The notes: generated by a model from the letters alone, not told the origin. Positions 36,799-49,021 are shown, numbered from the stretch's first letter. The stretch is DNA of 64,000 nt from Sipunculus nudus (GCA_026874595.1 CM049307.1:62001-126000); one strand, 5' to 3'. A program made the numbers and translations.

Positions 36799-38545
36799 TT
36801 TTTAGTTCACTCTGTGAACTTATGCCATGGCGCAGCGTCCGCCGTCCACTGTCCACTGTCAACTGTCCACCGTCCACCCTCTGTTACCAAATATCTCAAC
36901 AGCCACAGCAGCTACCTTCATGAAACTTTGCAGAAATAATGATCATGGGTAGGACATGCAAAAACAAGCTTTTGGTGGCGCCACCTATGTTGACCTACTT
37001 TCTGTGTGACGAAATGGTCTTTTCCACTTCTTCCAAGATAAGTCATAAAGTATTAATATTTTGGCCTTCATATCATAGTCAACAGTTCCTTAGAAGAAGG
37101 GGAATAATTTGTGTGTAAATTCAGTCAGGTCATTTTCAAGATAGCGTCTCTATGGAACTTCAAATCGTGTCGATCGCAAAATATGACAACTTGATGTGTT
37201 TTCATACAGGATGTATTGTCTGTTACTAAATATCTGAGGAACTGCTGCAGCCTTCAGTTTCAAATTTCACAGGAATATTGATCATGTGACTGCTCAATGA
37301 TTTTGACATCCAGGTGGCGCCACCTGTGTTGACCTACTTTCTGCGGGATGAAATGGCCTTTTCCACTTCTTCTGAAATAAAGTCATAAAGTATTAATATT
37401 TTGGCCTTCATATCATAGGCAGCAGTTCCATAGAGTAAGGGGAATAATTTGAGTATAAATTCAATCAAGTCTTTTTCAAGATGGCGTCTCTACAGAACTT
37501 CAAATTCTGTCGATTGCAAAATATGACAACTTGATGTGTTTCTATACATGATGTATTGTCTGTTACCAAATATCTGAGGAACTGCTGCAGCCTTCAGTTT
37601 CAAATTTCACAGGAATATTGATCATGTGACTGCTGAATGATTTTGACCTGCAGGTGGTGCCACCTGTGTTGACCTACTTCTACAGGCTGTAATGGTCTTT
37701 TCTGTTTTTTCCAAGATATGTCATAAAGTATAAATACTTTGGCTTTCATATCATAGTCAACAGTTACTAGGAGGAAGGGAAATAATTTTAGTATAAATTC
37801 AGTTAAGTCATTTTCAAGATGGCATATCTATGGAACTTCAAATTGTGACAATTGCAAAATTTGACAACTTGATGATTTCCATACAGGATGTATTGTCTGT
37901 TACCAAATATCTTAGGAACTGCTGCAGCCTTCAGTTTCAAATTTCACAGGAATATTGATCATGTGACTGGTCAATGATTTTGACCTCCAGGTGGCGCCAC
38001 CTTTGTTGACCTACTTTCTGCGGGACAAAATGGTCTTTTCCACTTCTTACTAGATAAGTCACAAAGCATTAATATTTTGGCCTTCATATCATAGTCAACA
38101 GTTCCTTAGAGGAAGGGGTATAATTTGAGTAAAAATTTAGTCAAGTCATTCTCAAGATGGCATCTCTACAGAACTTCAAATTTTGTCTGTTGTAAAATTT
38201 AACAACTTGATGTGTTTCCATACATGATGTATTGTCTGTTACCAAATATCTTAGGAACTGCTGCAGCCTTCAGTTTCAAATTTCACAGGAATATTGATCA
38301 TGTGACTGCTTAATGATTTTGACCTGCAGGTAGCACTACCTGTGTTTAGCTACTTTCAGCAGGCTGTAATGGTCTTTTCCACTTTTATCCATAATATGTC
38401 ATTAAGTATTTATTTGTTATAATCTGCCAAAACAGAGTCTCCTCTGAGACTCTTGGACTGATCTTTCTGAAACATTTTTTTTAATCACCTGCCAAAATGC
38501 ACAGTAATTCACAGAGTGAACATTAGACCCCTGGGTCTCTTGTTT
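36799..38545 (+). mobile_element. Family B dispersed element (HINE-like) with ~338-bp internal repeats
   Basis: The left end carries the palindrome AGTTCACTCTGTGAACT (36804-36820) followed by a GTCC-rich tract. The right end carries the inverted arm CACAGAGTGAAC (38510-38521), a stem-loop AGACCC-CT-GGGTCT (38525-38538) and a CTTGTT terminus. The interior holds about 4.4 tandem copies of a ~338-bp unit (ACCAAATATCT-type marker at about 36884, 37226, 37563, 37899 and 38240). Each copy has a GGTGGCGCCACC-type palindrome. There is no coding capacity. Confidence 0.72.
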
Positions 38546-38837
38546 TTTTTTTGGTCTAAGTGTTCTTATGTATAATAAACTATGAATGAAATAATAAGTT
38601 TGAAAACTAGAGTGTTTTCATAGTATAATAAACTATAAATGAATTAAGTAGTTTAGAAACCATAATGTTCTTATCTATAGTAAAGTACAATTCAATGAAC
38701 AAAGATGTTTAGAATCTGCAGTGTTCTTGTGTATTATAAAGTATGATTAATGATTATGAAAGTGTTCGTTTTCTTTTCATTGATAGAAGCCACACCTGAA
38801 AGGTTTAGATAAAGGTATGCTTATTATGTGGTCATGA

Positions 38838-39006
38838 ATCGATCACAGTTTCTACTGGTAGGAACTGAGATTGGAGTCTCTACCAATAGAATTGGAGTTT
38901 CTACTGGTAGAGATTCTGATTGTGGTTTCTTCCAGCAGAGAATTCGATGTAGTTTCTACCAGTAGAAACTCTGATTCTACCAGATTGCAGTCTCTACCCT
39001 GACATA
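38838..39006. mobile_element. Right end of element X (second copy or inner end)
   Basis: The sequence ending GATTCTACCAGATTGCAGTC, then TCTACCCTGACATA, is the reverse complement of the left end of X at 35606. It may belong to a second X copy starting near 36573 (TATGTCAGGGTA) and split by the family B insertion, or be the original partner of 35606. Confidence 0.5.
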
Positions 39007-39850
39007 TACAAGTGACAGATATACATCTAAATGTTTCATTCAAACATATTCATACAATTTTATTTGATTAAAAAAAATACAAATATAAGCATAAGCACGT
39101 GTAAGCACAAACTGTTTATCAACTTATTTATATGTAAAATTCCTGAATATTTTAATTTTCTAACTTTATACACAAACTTACTTTATACCAGTATATACAG
39201 ATGACTGATCTTTATTTCCCCTGTACACTATAAGGAGCAATCATATACAACACATTGTAATAACAAGAATTCTAGAAGTATAGTACAAATAACAATGAAT
39301 AAATATAGTGGTTTTACAAAAAAACCTAACATGTCAACCATTACCATAAACCAGTGTTTAACCCCAAATTAAAAACCAAATAAACAATCTTTGTCCTGTA
39401 TATTGTATAAAACAATCATGATATACTCATTCTTTTAGAAAGTCATATTGTGTATAATCATAAATAAAACATTTGAATATATTACTGTGTTTAATTTATT
39501 CATAATCTCAGGTTTCAGAAATTAGACCATTATGGAAAGTTTGTCCTAGTAGAGACTACAATCGGAGTTTGTCCTAGTAGAAGCTCTGATCAAACTACTA
39601 CATTTCTATATGATTGAAGTTTGTCCTAGTAGAGACCACGATCGGAGTTTGTCCAAGTAGAATCGCCGATTCTGCTAGTAGAAAGTCTTATTATGTTGTG
39701 GTCACTGGTTGATCAGAGTTTGTCCTAGTAGAGGCTATGATCGGAGTTTGTCCTAGTAGAATCGCCATTCCTACTAGTAGAAAGTCTGATTAGAGTTTCT
39801 CCCAGTAGAAAGTCCGATCGACGATTCTACTGGATCGGAGTTTGTCCTGT

Positions 39851-39852
<2 letters not shown>

Positions 39853-39919
<67 letters not shown>

Positions 39920-39920
39920 T

Positions 39921-39950
<30 letters not shown>
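39853..39950. repeat. (TA)n microsatellite
   Basis: A pure to near-pure TA run, ending in a short GA tract, directly abuts the right inverted end of the composite element. A shorter TA run abuts the left end. Confidence 0.92.
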
Positions 39951-39952
<2 letters not shown>

Positions 39953-41430
39953 ATTTTCACATTCAGGAACTAAGTAATATATTATTCTAAATGGTAATAG
40001 ATTGATTAACCTGATTCCCAGATTCCAGAGGGATTGTGGATAAAGATTACACAAATGAAAACTGGAGCTTTATGAGCTAGGTCTTGTTGTGTTTTTTGCC
40101 AGTTCATCCAGGGTTGACAGTTCTATGACTAGCTGTCACTGGTATTGTGTTGTAATGACGTTAACTGTTGCTATATTTTTCAATAAATGACAACTCTAAA
40201 CACATTCAAGTCCTTAGATAAATATAATTAATGCAGCGCCTATAACTGACTGAGTGATGTGACAAATGGTTGGTGTAATATGACAAAATGACATTTCAGA
40301 CTTATCAAGTAGATGCTCATTAAAACATTGTACAAGTAAATGTTCTGGTTGATGTAGCTTGACAAAATTATATAAGCTTAAGAAATATAATTGGCCAAAA
40401 TTCATAAATTTTTCACACAGCATATTCCTTCCTTAGACAAATATTTAGCAATACCTGTTTATTTTTTATGCCTAGCTTGTAATCAGGTAGGTAAATACAT
40501 ACTAAAAGCAGAGAAAATACACAGTCTTTGTGTTCAGTCTGTAATTTTAATCCAGGCGGTTTTTGTCCTCAAGGTCATCTCTGTTTTATCCTTGGCTGAC
40601 TCACAGATATGGTTCTTTCGGATTTGAAACATGAAAATAGTTTCTAGCAGTAGCTACATTGATCAGCGAGTGTAAACTTAAATGAAGGGTGTTATTTATG
40701 TAGTGGATAATGGAAAGGTAGAGCATACAAGGCTTGAAAATCAAAGCACTGCGGGAGAACTGCAGGGTGAGGTATCCTGGCAACAAGGGTATGTTTATAA
40801 ACACCTGAGGCCACACCAAAGTAATATTGTGATCTGTCAGATTTAAACCTAATCATGAAGCAAGCAGACCATCTTTTTTTATAATAAACTGGGAAAGACA
40901 AATGCATAAACATTTGTCAGCTTCCATGGAGGATACAAAAATTTTGACAATTCTTAAAATAGTGCACATGAACAAGAAAAAGTTTATTTTATATGATTTA
41001 CCTGTATATATGAATATTTTGTACTTTAATAAATGTATAAAAATTTATCCTTTAGTTAGAAAAAACAACTACCATTATTTCGCTTTGTAATTAAAATGCA
41101 GTGTTTTGATTTTAACTTTTAGTTTTAACAAAAAAGTGTTAATGCTATTCAGCTTATCCTGTACATCCTTAAGGCAATAGCAGGCTATGGCAACATCAGA
41201 AATGGGGACTTGAACCCTTGTCACACGGTCCACAAAGAAAAAAGAGAAATTTGGTCACTAAAAATAGGAATGGCAATTACATAGAACAGTTCTTTATTGT
41301 GTGTATGGCCTTAGTGACTCTGCTGTCAGCATACCTGAGTCAGCAGGTTACCTGTGGTTACCTGAGCATACAGGTGAAATAATATCCAACATGAAAATGA
41401 ATAAAATACATCTAATATTTGTTTAGCAAG
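39951..41430. other. Spacer, nothing identified
   Basis: AT-rich DNA. Several short open frames on both strands have no support as exons. Confidence 0.35.
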
Positions 41431-42200
41431 ATCAAAATTTGAAAGTTTTTTCCCAATTTAACCAAACTCCTTTTCAGTATTGCTGTTTTAATATTGACCA
41501 TGAAAGAAGCTGATTTCCACATTTTGAAATGGTTGGACCTATACAAATATAAATTAATTATAGTTAGATGTTCCTATTAATATAAGTTCTCCTACCAAAT
41601 CCAAAATTTGGCCATATCAACTTCATTCCTTAGAGAAATTAAGGAAAAGCTGTATTTTTTCATTAAAAATCAATTGTTACACTTTAGGACTATTTATTAT
41701 GTACATGCTAGAAATTTAGCAGGGGACAAATCTAAACAGTAAGACCCGGGAAGTTCAAACTTAAATTAACATGCTAACAGATCTTTAAAAGTTCCTTTGT
41801 GGAAACCAAAGTAAAGGTGTCTGTGAACTATTATTATTGAGCTAGATAGCAAAAACAGAGACCAACTTATAAACAAGATGCAAACATACCAATAGATTCA
41901 GGGACATCAAACTTCATATGCTGACAGGAAATGATAAGTATTCTGTAGAAACCTAAAAGTATGTCACTGGGACATATATTAAATTCCATGAGTTATGGAG
42001 CAAAAAAATCAAAACACCACGTTTTCTTTAGCAACAAAGGCACCAATTGTAACCATAAGGCCAAAGAAGTTTACACTCATTGGCAAGGATAGCTCCTTTG
42101 TTGAAAATTAAAAGTAGGTCACTGTGACCTATATTTTCTGAGTTATTGAGTGAAGGCCATCATCCATTCATTAACAAGACCTGATTTAAAACCATAGGAC
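41430..42200 (+). mobile_element. Degenerate family A fragment
   Basis: GTTGGACCTATACAAAT, TAGTTAGATGTTCC and CTTCATTCCTTAGAGAAATT match the interior of family A copies 1, 5 and 6 with many substitutions. Further right, a block (GTAGGTCACTGTGACCTATATTTTC) matches the internal repeat of copies 3 and 4. Neither end is preserved. Confidence 0.5.
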
Positions 42201-42639
42201 CCGTGATTTTTTAATTCGGGAAGGGGAAGAGGGTGCAGTCATTTCCATATTTTTAAGCCATCCCAAATGAATGAGTGTAAATTTAGTGGAATTATTTAAA
42301 TAAGGGATTTCTTTACAGAACCCTTAAATTTTTCTTTGTAAAAATTTTGACAATTTAAATGCATGTTTTGTCTGCTACTGAATATCATAGGAATTGCCAG
42401 ATCCCATGACTTGTGTGACTGTAAGCTTCAGGTGTTTCCTATCTGTGAGCTGAGATGGTATATTTCCTTATTTTTCTGTATGGTACACTCCTCATCCTAG
42501 ACTTCAGTATACTGCAGTATTTTGCAGTTTCACTGTTTTTTTTTTTCACTGTTACCCATTATTATATGACAGAACCATTAGAACTAGGATATTAAAACTT
42601 ATTATATTCTGACATGTTCTGGTAAATTCTTCTAGCAAA

Positions 42640-43874
42640 TCCTAAATGGGTCATGTATGATTGAATAACATTTATTTCCCTGATATCATGTTAGGAGATT
42701 CTAGGGGTAATGGATACAATTTGTGCCTTGTCAGTCTGGGTGCTCAAAACCATTTTTCAGCCCATAGGTCACACAATATAGGTCACCATGACCTAATTTC
42801 AAGTTTCCAAGGACACTTGACTAGGACCTCCCTTAATTTTTTATTAAAAAATTCGAGGCCTAATGGATACAATTTGTGCCCTGTCTGACTGTCTTGGTGC
42901 TTACATGACATCTTTTCTGATAGGTTGCAAAATATAGATCATGGTGACCTGATTTCAGTTTTCCACAGACATTTGCCAAGGACATCCCAGAATATTACTT
43001 TTGAAGATTCTAGGCCTATCAAATACAATGTGTGCCCTGCCTGACTTTCTGGATGCTCAAAATCATGTTTTCAGCCTGTAGGTCACAAAATATAGGTCAC
43101 CATGACCTAATTTCAGGTTTCCAAGGAGATTTGCCAAGAACCAAGGATGTAACGTTGCATTAGAAGATTCTAGGCCCAACAGTTACGATTTGTGCCCATC
43201 TGACATTCAGGGTGCTCAAAATCAAGTTTTTGTCTCATAGGTAACAACATTTTCCTAGAACATTTGCCTAAGACCTCCCTAAATATCATGTTGGAGGATT
43301 CTAGGCCTAATGGATACTATTTGTGCCCCATCTGACTATCTTGGTGCTCAAAATCATGTTTTCCACCCATAGGTCACAAAATATAGGTCACCATGACCCA
43401 ATTTCAGGTTTCCATGGATATTTGCCTAGAAACTCTTAGAATATTGAGTTAAAAGATTCTAGGCTTCAAATATACGATTTGTCCCCATCTGACATTCAGG
43501 GTGCTCAAAATCATGTTTTCAGCCTGTAGGTCACTAAAAATATAGGTTACCATGACCTAATTTTAGGTTTCCAAGGAGATTTGCCTAGGACCTCCCTAAA
43601 TGTCTCATTGGAGGATTCTAGGCCTTATCGATTCAATTTGTGCCCCGTCTGACTGTCTGGATGCTAAAAATGATGTTTTCGGCCCATAGGTCATAAAATA
43701 TAGGTCACCATGACCTAATTTCAGGTTTCCAAGGAGATTTGCCCCAAACCTCCCTGAATGTACAGTTAGAAGTTTCTAGGTCTAATGGTTAAGATTTGTG
43801 CCAGACGGCCGGCCGGACGCCGGACAAAGGGTGATTGCTATAGCTCAGATGACTTTCAGTCAGCTGAGCTAAAA
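42640..43874 (-). mobile_element. Family A element, copy 3, with ~157-bp internal tandem repeats
   Basis: The 5' hairpin end is at 43842-43870 on the minus strand, preceded by the GTCCG-type tract (plus strand GGCCGGCCGGACGCCGGAC). The body is about seven tandem units of roughly 157 bp (markers at 42780, 42937, 43094, 43385, 43544 and 43702), each with CCAAGGAGATTTGCC, GATTCTAGGCC and GGTCACCATGACC. The far end is not recognisable, so the copy is truncated. Tandem-repeat cores inside end-conserved elements are typical of pearl/HINE elements. Confidence 0.65.
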
Positions 43875-44364
43875 ATTGATCCTGATTCTTCTGATAAATA
43901 ATAATTCTGTAAAGATTTATGTTAAAACCAAGCCTAGTTGGATTAAAGGAGTGTTTTAATTTTTGAACATCTGAGACTCATCAGGGTTAAATGATTGGCA
44001 GGTTGTGGCAGATATGATTGATCATGAAGGAAGATGAATACCACTCAGCATGCTGCACATCACATGTAAATTATTCACATGTGGTCAAATTTGTATTTTG
44101 AGTGGATTAAAAAATCAGACCTTGTTTTCCAAAGATTTGTTGGATCACAGTGACATCTATCAGGCTGTACTTGTCAAAATTGTGTTTAAATATTGATAAG
44201 TTGCAAGGATGAGTTAAACAAGCTGGCACCTGACAGAAGTGTTTGGAATTTTGGACTAGTTTGAATGATCTAGCTCTTCACCAAGCACACATTTACTTAT
44301 TGAAAAGTCTAAAATGTTATTCAGCTAAGTGTCATTTCATTAGAACTGATTTGTTGATACTACA

Positions 44365-44795
44365 GCTCAAAACATACACACAAAATACTACAGCTCAAAA
44401 CACATACACATAATACTACAGCTCACAACATAAACACATAATGCTACAGCTCATAACATATACACATAATACTATAGCTCATAACATATACACAAAATAC
44501 TACAGGTCATAACATATACACAATACTACAGCTCATTACATTTACACATAAAATAGTACAGCTCATAACATATACACATAAAATAGTACAGCTCATTACA
44601 TATACACATAAAATAGTACAGCTCATTACATATACACATAAAATAGTACAGCTCATTACATATACACATAAAACTACAGCGCTTAACATATATACATAAT
44701 AGTACAGCGCATAACATATACATGTCACATAATACTACAGCTCAAAACATATACACATAATACTACAGCTCATAACATATACACATAATACTAAC
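44365..44795. repeat. 30-bp minisatellite (~14 copies)
   Basis: The unit ACTACAGCTCATAACATATA followed by CACATAAT(A) is repeated with AAAATAGTACAGCTCATTAC variants at a 30-bp spacing. The minus-strand frames at 44507-44728 are a translation of this repeat and are not considered genes. Confidence 0.92.
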
Positions 44796-44970
44796 TGTCA
44801 GCAGTGTCTCATCTTCACTATGTCACAATTCTTTTACAATTTATTCATTTTTTGTAAATTCAAAGACAGACAGTTGATCCATCAAGTGATCCTATCTTTG
44901 TCAGGTCAATATATGTCAAACTCTTGAGTTCAGAAAATAATAAAAAAAAGTTAGGGATACAGAAAGCCAG

Positions 44971-46446
44971 TTTTAAGCTCAGCTGACTGAAAGTCATCTG
45001 AGGTATAGTGATCACCTTGTCCGTCATCTGTCTGTCCAGCCGTCGTGCCTTCCCGTGGCCCGTTTACAGGGCATTAATGAATCTTCTTACTTAGCATCCA
45101 GACCAGAGAGGTCCTTGAAAAATCTCCTTGGAAACCAGAAATTAGGGTCTCTTTTACCCATATCCTTCAAGATATGGGGCTTGTAAGTAACCCCCCCCCC
45201 CCCCCGAATAATTAAAATTTGATACAGAAGCACCAGTATCTGAAAAAATAATGCATTGATCACCATGATTTTTTGCATGCATATTGATCCTTGAGTGTTT
45301 CACCAGTTACTGCAGACTAGTGGTGTTGCCTGTATTTTCCCAATTTTTCACATTTCATTCTCTATTTTTTTAGACCTTCAATAAAGCAGTCATCCGTTAA
45401 CAGGGCACAAATCATAACCATTCGACCTAATATCTTCTAACTTCGATCACAATCAGGGTGGCCCATAAAAAATCTCCTCAGGAATCTGACATTATGTCAC
45501 TGTTACCCATATCTGCTGAGTTATGGGGCCCGTAATTGCCCATGATTCTTTGCATGCATATTGATCATTGAGTGTTTCATCAGACTGGTGGTGCCACCTG
45601 TATTTTTTCAAATTTTAATGCATTTTTTCTCTATTTTTGAGACCTTCAAAGAAGTGGTTGTCCATTTACAGGGCACAAATTGTAATTGTTGGATCTAGAC
45701 TCTTGTAACTTGACATGAAGTGAGGTCCAAGAAAAATCTCCTTTGAAACTTGAAATAAGGTCTCTGGTACCCATATTCTCTGAGCTGTGGAGCTTGTAAG
45801 CACCCCCAGAATAATTAAAAATTTGATAACAAAACTCCAGGATCTGAATAACTAATACATTGATAGTCATGATTCTTTTAATGCATATATCCCTCATGGA
45901 TTGTTTCGTAAGTCCTTCCAGACTAGTTGCACCACCTGTATTTTTCATGCATTTTTTCTCTAGTTTTAAGAAATTCAAATGAAGCAATCTGGCTTTTAAC
46001 AGGGCACAAACTTAAACATTAGATCTATTAACTTTACATCCAGTGAGGTCTTAGGCAAATCTCCTTGGAAACCTGAAGTTAGGTCAAAGTGACCTATATT
46101 CTGCAAGATATGTGAAAGAACATGATTTGCGCACCCTATAGGGAAGATTTGCATGATTGGTTACAGTAAGACCTAGAATCTAATTTGATTAAGAACCAGG
46201 GAAGTTCCTGTAAAAATTTCTTGGAAACCTGAAACAATGGCACTATATTATGCAAGCTGTGTAAAATAACATGGCTTTAACACATTTATTAGTCAAATTG
46301 GCTCATTAATAGTAGCAGGTGGTCACTTTAACCAATATCTAGGGTCTATTGGCAAAATGCATGATTTTGAGCACTGGGAGTCATGTTACCCAATGTTCAA
46401 TTTTCCCTGAATTCAGCTGAGTGTCATGGCCCATGAGCCACTAGTT
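44971..46446 (+). mobile_element. Family A element, copy 4
   Basis: The left hairpin is at 44976-45004 with a GTCCGTC tract. The right arm CAGCTGAG is at 46414-46421, followed by TCATGGCCCATGA (a near-palindrome) and a CTAGTT terminus. The interior carries three to four diverged copies of a unit (AAATCTCCTTGGAAACCTGA, AGGTCAAAGTGACCTATATT) that is the reverse complement of the repeat in copy 3, in the orientation expected. A C15 run is at about 45191. No coding capacity. Confidence 0.65.
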
Positions 46447-47305
46447 GATTGTATCATGGCAGCCAAATAACATATTGCTTGCCAACAGTGGTTATATATA
46501 TATCAAGGCCGCCATATCCCAAACTGGACCTATCAGCGATTGATCTAAACCAAATCCTCATCGGGATTGAGGCTGGACCAGATGTGGATTGGGCTCTGGT
46601 ATGGACCAACTTTCCAATTTGTCCAGACCAAATCCTGATTGTAATTCAGTCCAGCCTTAATCCTGATCTTCAGTTAAATAAATAACATAGAGAATGACTT
46701 CCTGTCTTAATCAGTTGATCTGAGCCTTGAAATATATATATATATATAAATATATTATACTGGCGTAGATATATTTAGGAAGTTAATTAGATAAAAACAC
46801 AAGTGTCAGGCCGTCTGAGTGAGCACTGAATTACTTGGTGTCATGATGTGATATGATCAGTAACTGCTTGGTAACAAAAACTGATTAATATGTGAAAACC
46901 AACAAAGTACAGAAGGCAGATAGATGTAAGCAGGGCTGGATCTGAGAGGGAGAGCTGACCAGGTGAGGTTTAACTCGCATTATTAGCCTCATCTTGGCCT
47001 CATCAGGGTACGGATGTTGGAGATAAGAAGTAACATAGTGGAGAAGACCAGGAGATAGACATATTAGTGATAGTTCTGATGGTGCTTCTTACACCAACCT
47101 CTACCCCTCTAACTCTTATACATTTCAGGTTGGGCCAATTTTGTTTTACATATATAAGGGTACGAAGAAGTTTGTTACATATTTAAATAATAAAATATTG
47201 TCAGATGTAATATGGTTGTATCCAACACTCCCTGAGCTGGTCTGTTTTGATCAGTGCATGTTTTACTTGTGATATGTGGTTTGTCTATTTATTTTTGGAA
47301 ATTAA
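46447..47305. other. Spacer with a small inverted repeat
   Basis: ATCGGGATTGAGGCTGGA (46559-46576) is approximately inverted at 46649-46669 (TCCAGCCTTAATCCTGAT), giving a roughly 110-bp foldback. The rest is featureless. Confidence 0.4.
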
Positions 47306-49021
47306 TTTTTATGCCCCCGCCACAAAGTGACCTGGGCATATAGTTTTACCCATGTCCGTCCTTCCGTCATTCCGTCATTCCGAAATGAAACAGTTGTACA
47401 GACTTTTTTTTCGCAATGCCTGCAGATATTGACCTGATTTTTGGTGTGTGGGCAGATAATGACCAGTTACAGATCAAGTTCGCGTTTCGTCCGGGTTGAC
47501 CTACTTTTGACCGTTTTACAGCTCCTTAACTTAGAAAATTTCATGAAAAATAGAAATTTTCATGATAAATACACATATACAGACTTTTTTTTTGCAGTGC
47601 CGCAGATATTGGCCTGATTTGTGGTGTGTGGGCAGATATTGACCATTTAAAGATAGAGTTCTTGTTTTGTCCAAGTTGACCTACTTTTGACCATTTGACT
47701 GCTCCTGAACATAGAAAGTTTCATGAAAAATAGAAATTTTCACGACAAATGCATATGTACGGACTTTTTTTCTGCAATGCCTGCAGATACCGCCCTGATG
47801 TTTTTATATGTGTGGGCAGATAATGACCAGTTACAGATCGAGTTCAAGTTTTGTCCCAGTTGACCTACTTTTGATTGTTTTACGGCTCCCAAACATAGAA
47901 AATTTCATGAAAAATATTAATTTTCATGACAAATGTACATGTACAGCCATTTTAAGCCCTCAGCTCATAGGATGATGGGCTATTGTCGTCACCCAAGCTG
48001 TCCATCTGTCCGTCCGTCCATCTGTCTGTCCGGTGTCCGTCAGTCCGTCTGTTCCGCGTCTGTTAACTTTTACCTTATGAGCTGGATATCTCTAAAAGGA
48101 TTCACCGTTGGAATTTTATTTCATCAGCGAAGATGTATATTGATAAAATCTCGGCCAAGTTTGAAGATGGGTGACTTTGACCCATTTTTCTACATTTTAG
48201 AGCTGATTATAGAAAAACACTCAGAAGCTTATATCTCAGGAACCAATGTGTGGATTTTCACAAAACTTACTATGATCATTGGGTCTGATGGTCTGTACGT
48301 ACTGCACAATTTTGGTGGCGCCACCTGCAATTTCTGATTTTTTAATGAAATTTTATCGGATTTTTCAATTTGGGCCTTTTGTGCAGGATATCTCCAAAGG
48401 TATTCAACACAGGAACTTCATTTCTTCAGTGCTATTGCATTATATTTACAAAATCTAAGTCAAGTTCAAAGATGGGTGATCTTGACCTACTTTTCAAGGT
48501 CACAGAGCTTAGTATAGAAAAATACTTAGGAGCTTATTTCTCAGGAAGCATTTGGTGGATTGTTATGAAACATGGTACATACCTCTCCAATTTAAATTTA
48601 TAACTGATTATCAGCTTTGCTAATATTCTAGTTTCGCAATGCAATGCTTACAGATACTGGCCTAATGTTTGGTCTGTGGGCGCATAATTACCACTTACAG
48701 ATCGAGTTTGCGTTTTGTCCCAGTTAACCTATTTTTGACCATATGACAGATCCTGAACATAGAAAATTTCATGAAAGACAGAAATTTCTATGAAAAATGC
48801 ACATGTATGGACTTTTTTTTCACAATGCCTGCAGATTCTAGCCTGATTTTTGGTGTGTTGCTTGATAATGACCCATTACAGATCAAGTTTGCATTTTGCC
48901 CCTGTTGACCTTCTTTTTACCATATAACACCTCCTGAACTTAAAAAATTTTACAAAATTTAACAAATGTTTCTAATTTGCCCAAGGCGGGGGCATCCGTG
49001 TCATTCTGACACATCTAGTTT
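47306..49021 (+). mobile_element. Family C dispersed element (HINE-like) with ~180-bp internal repeats
   Basis: The left arm ATGCCCCCGCC (47311-47321) has a local partner GGGCAT (47334-47339) and a perfect inverse GGCGGGGGCAT at 48985-48995. The arm is followed by a CCGTCCTTCCGTC tract. The right end has a stem-loop GTGTCA-TTC-TGACAC (48998-49012) and a CTAGTT terminus. Inside are about five ~180-bp units (CTTTTTTTTCGCAATGCCTG marker near 47405, 47586, 47765, 48633 and 48815). The series is split by a family D insertion at 47950-48632. Confidence 0.72.
47950..48632 (+). mobile_element. Family D element nested in family C
   Basis: The element begins after a T run with AAGCCCTCAGCTCATAGG, a hairpin (AGCCC/GGGCT) and a GTCCGTCCATCTGTC tract, and ends ...ATATTCTAGTT. 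The family C repeat resumes immediately (TCGCAATGC). It holds two diverged ~290-bp units (GGATATCTC..AGGATTCA; AAGATGGGTGA). Its position within a poly-T stretch of the host repeat documents insertion into T's. The long open frame across 47933-48337 is incidental. Confidence 0.6.

Larger units (their letters stand above)
35141..39856. mobile_element. Composite DNA element with 40-bp perfect and ~380-bp imperfect inverted ends
   Basis: Positions 35141-35180 and 39817-39856 are perfect reverse complements (40 bp, starting TATGTCACAGGACAAACTCC). Similarity continues imperfectly inward to about 35540 and 39460. The arms are built from short modules such as TACTAGGACAAACTCCGATC and local palindromes of the form AGTAGAATCG-n-CGATTCTACT. 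The element sits in TA-repeat DNA and contains further nested repeats (35606-36574, 36608-36787, 36799-38545, 38838-39006). No transposase was found, so it is non-autonomous or a foldback-type element. The exact class is unknown. Confidence 0.75.

Noticed and set aside
44507-44728. Minus-strand Cys/Tyr-rich repetitive frame
   Set aside because: It is the translation of the 30-bp tandem repeat.
47933-48337. 134-codon plus-strand frame starting MYMYSHFKPS
   Set aside because: It spans the family C/D junction and the CCGTCC tract of the nested element; it is incidental.
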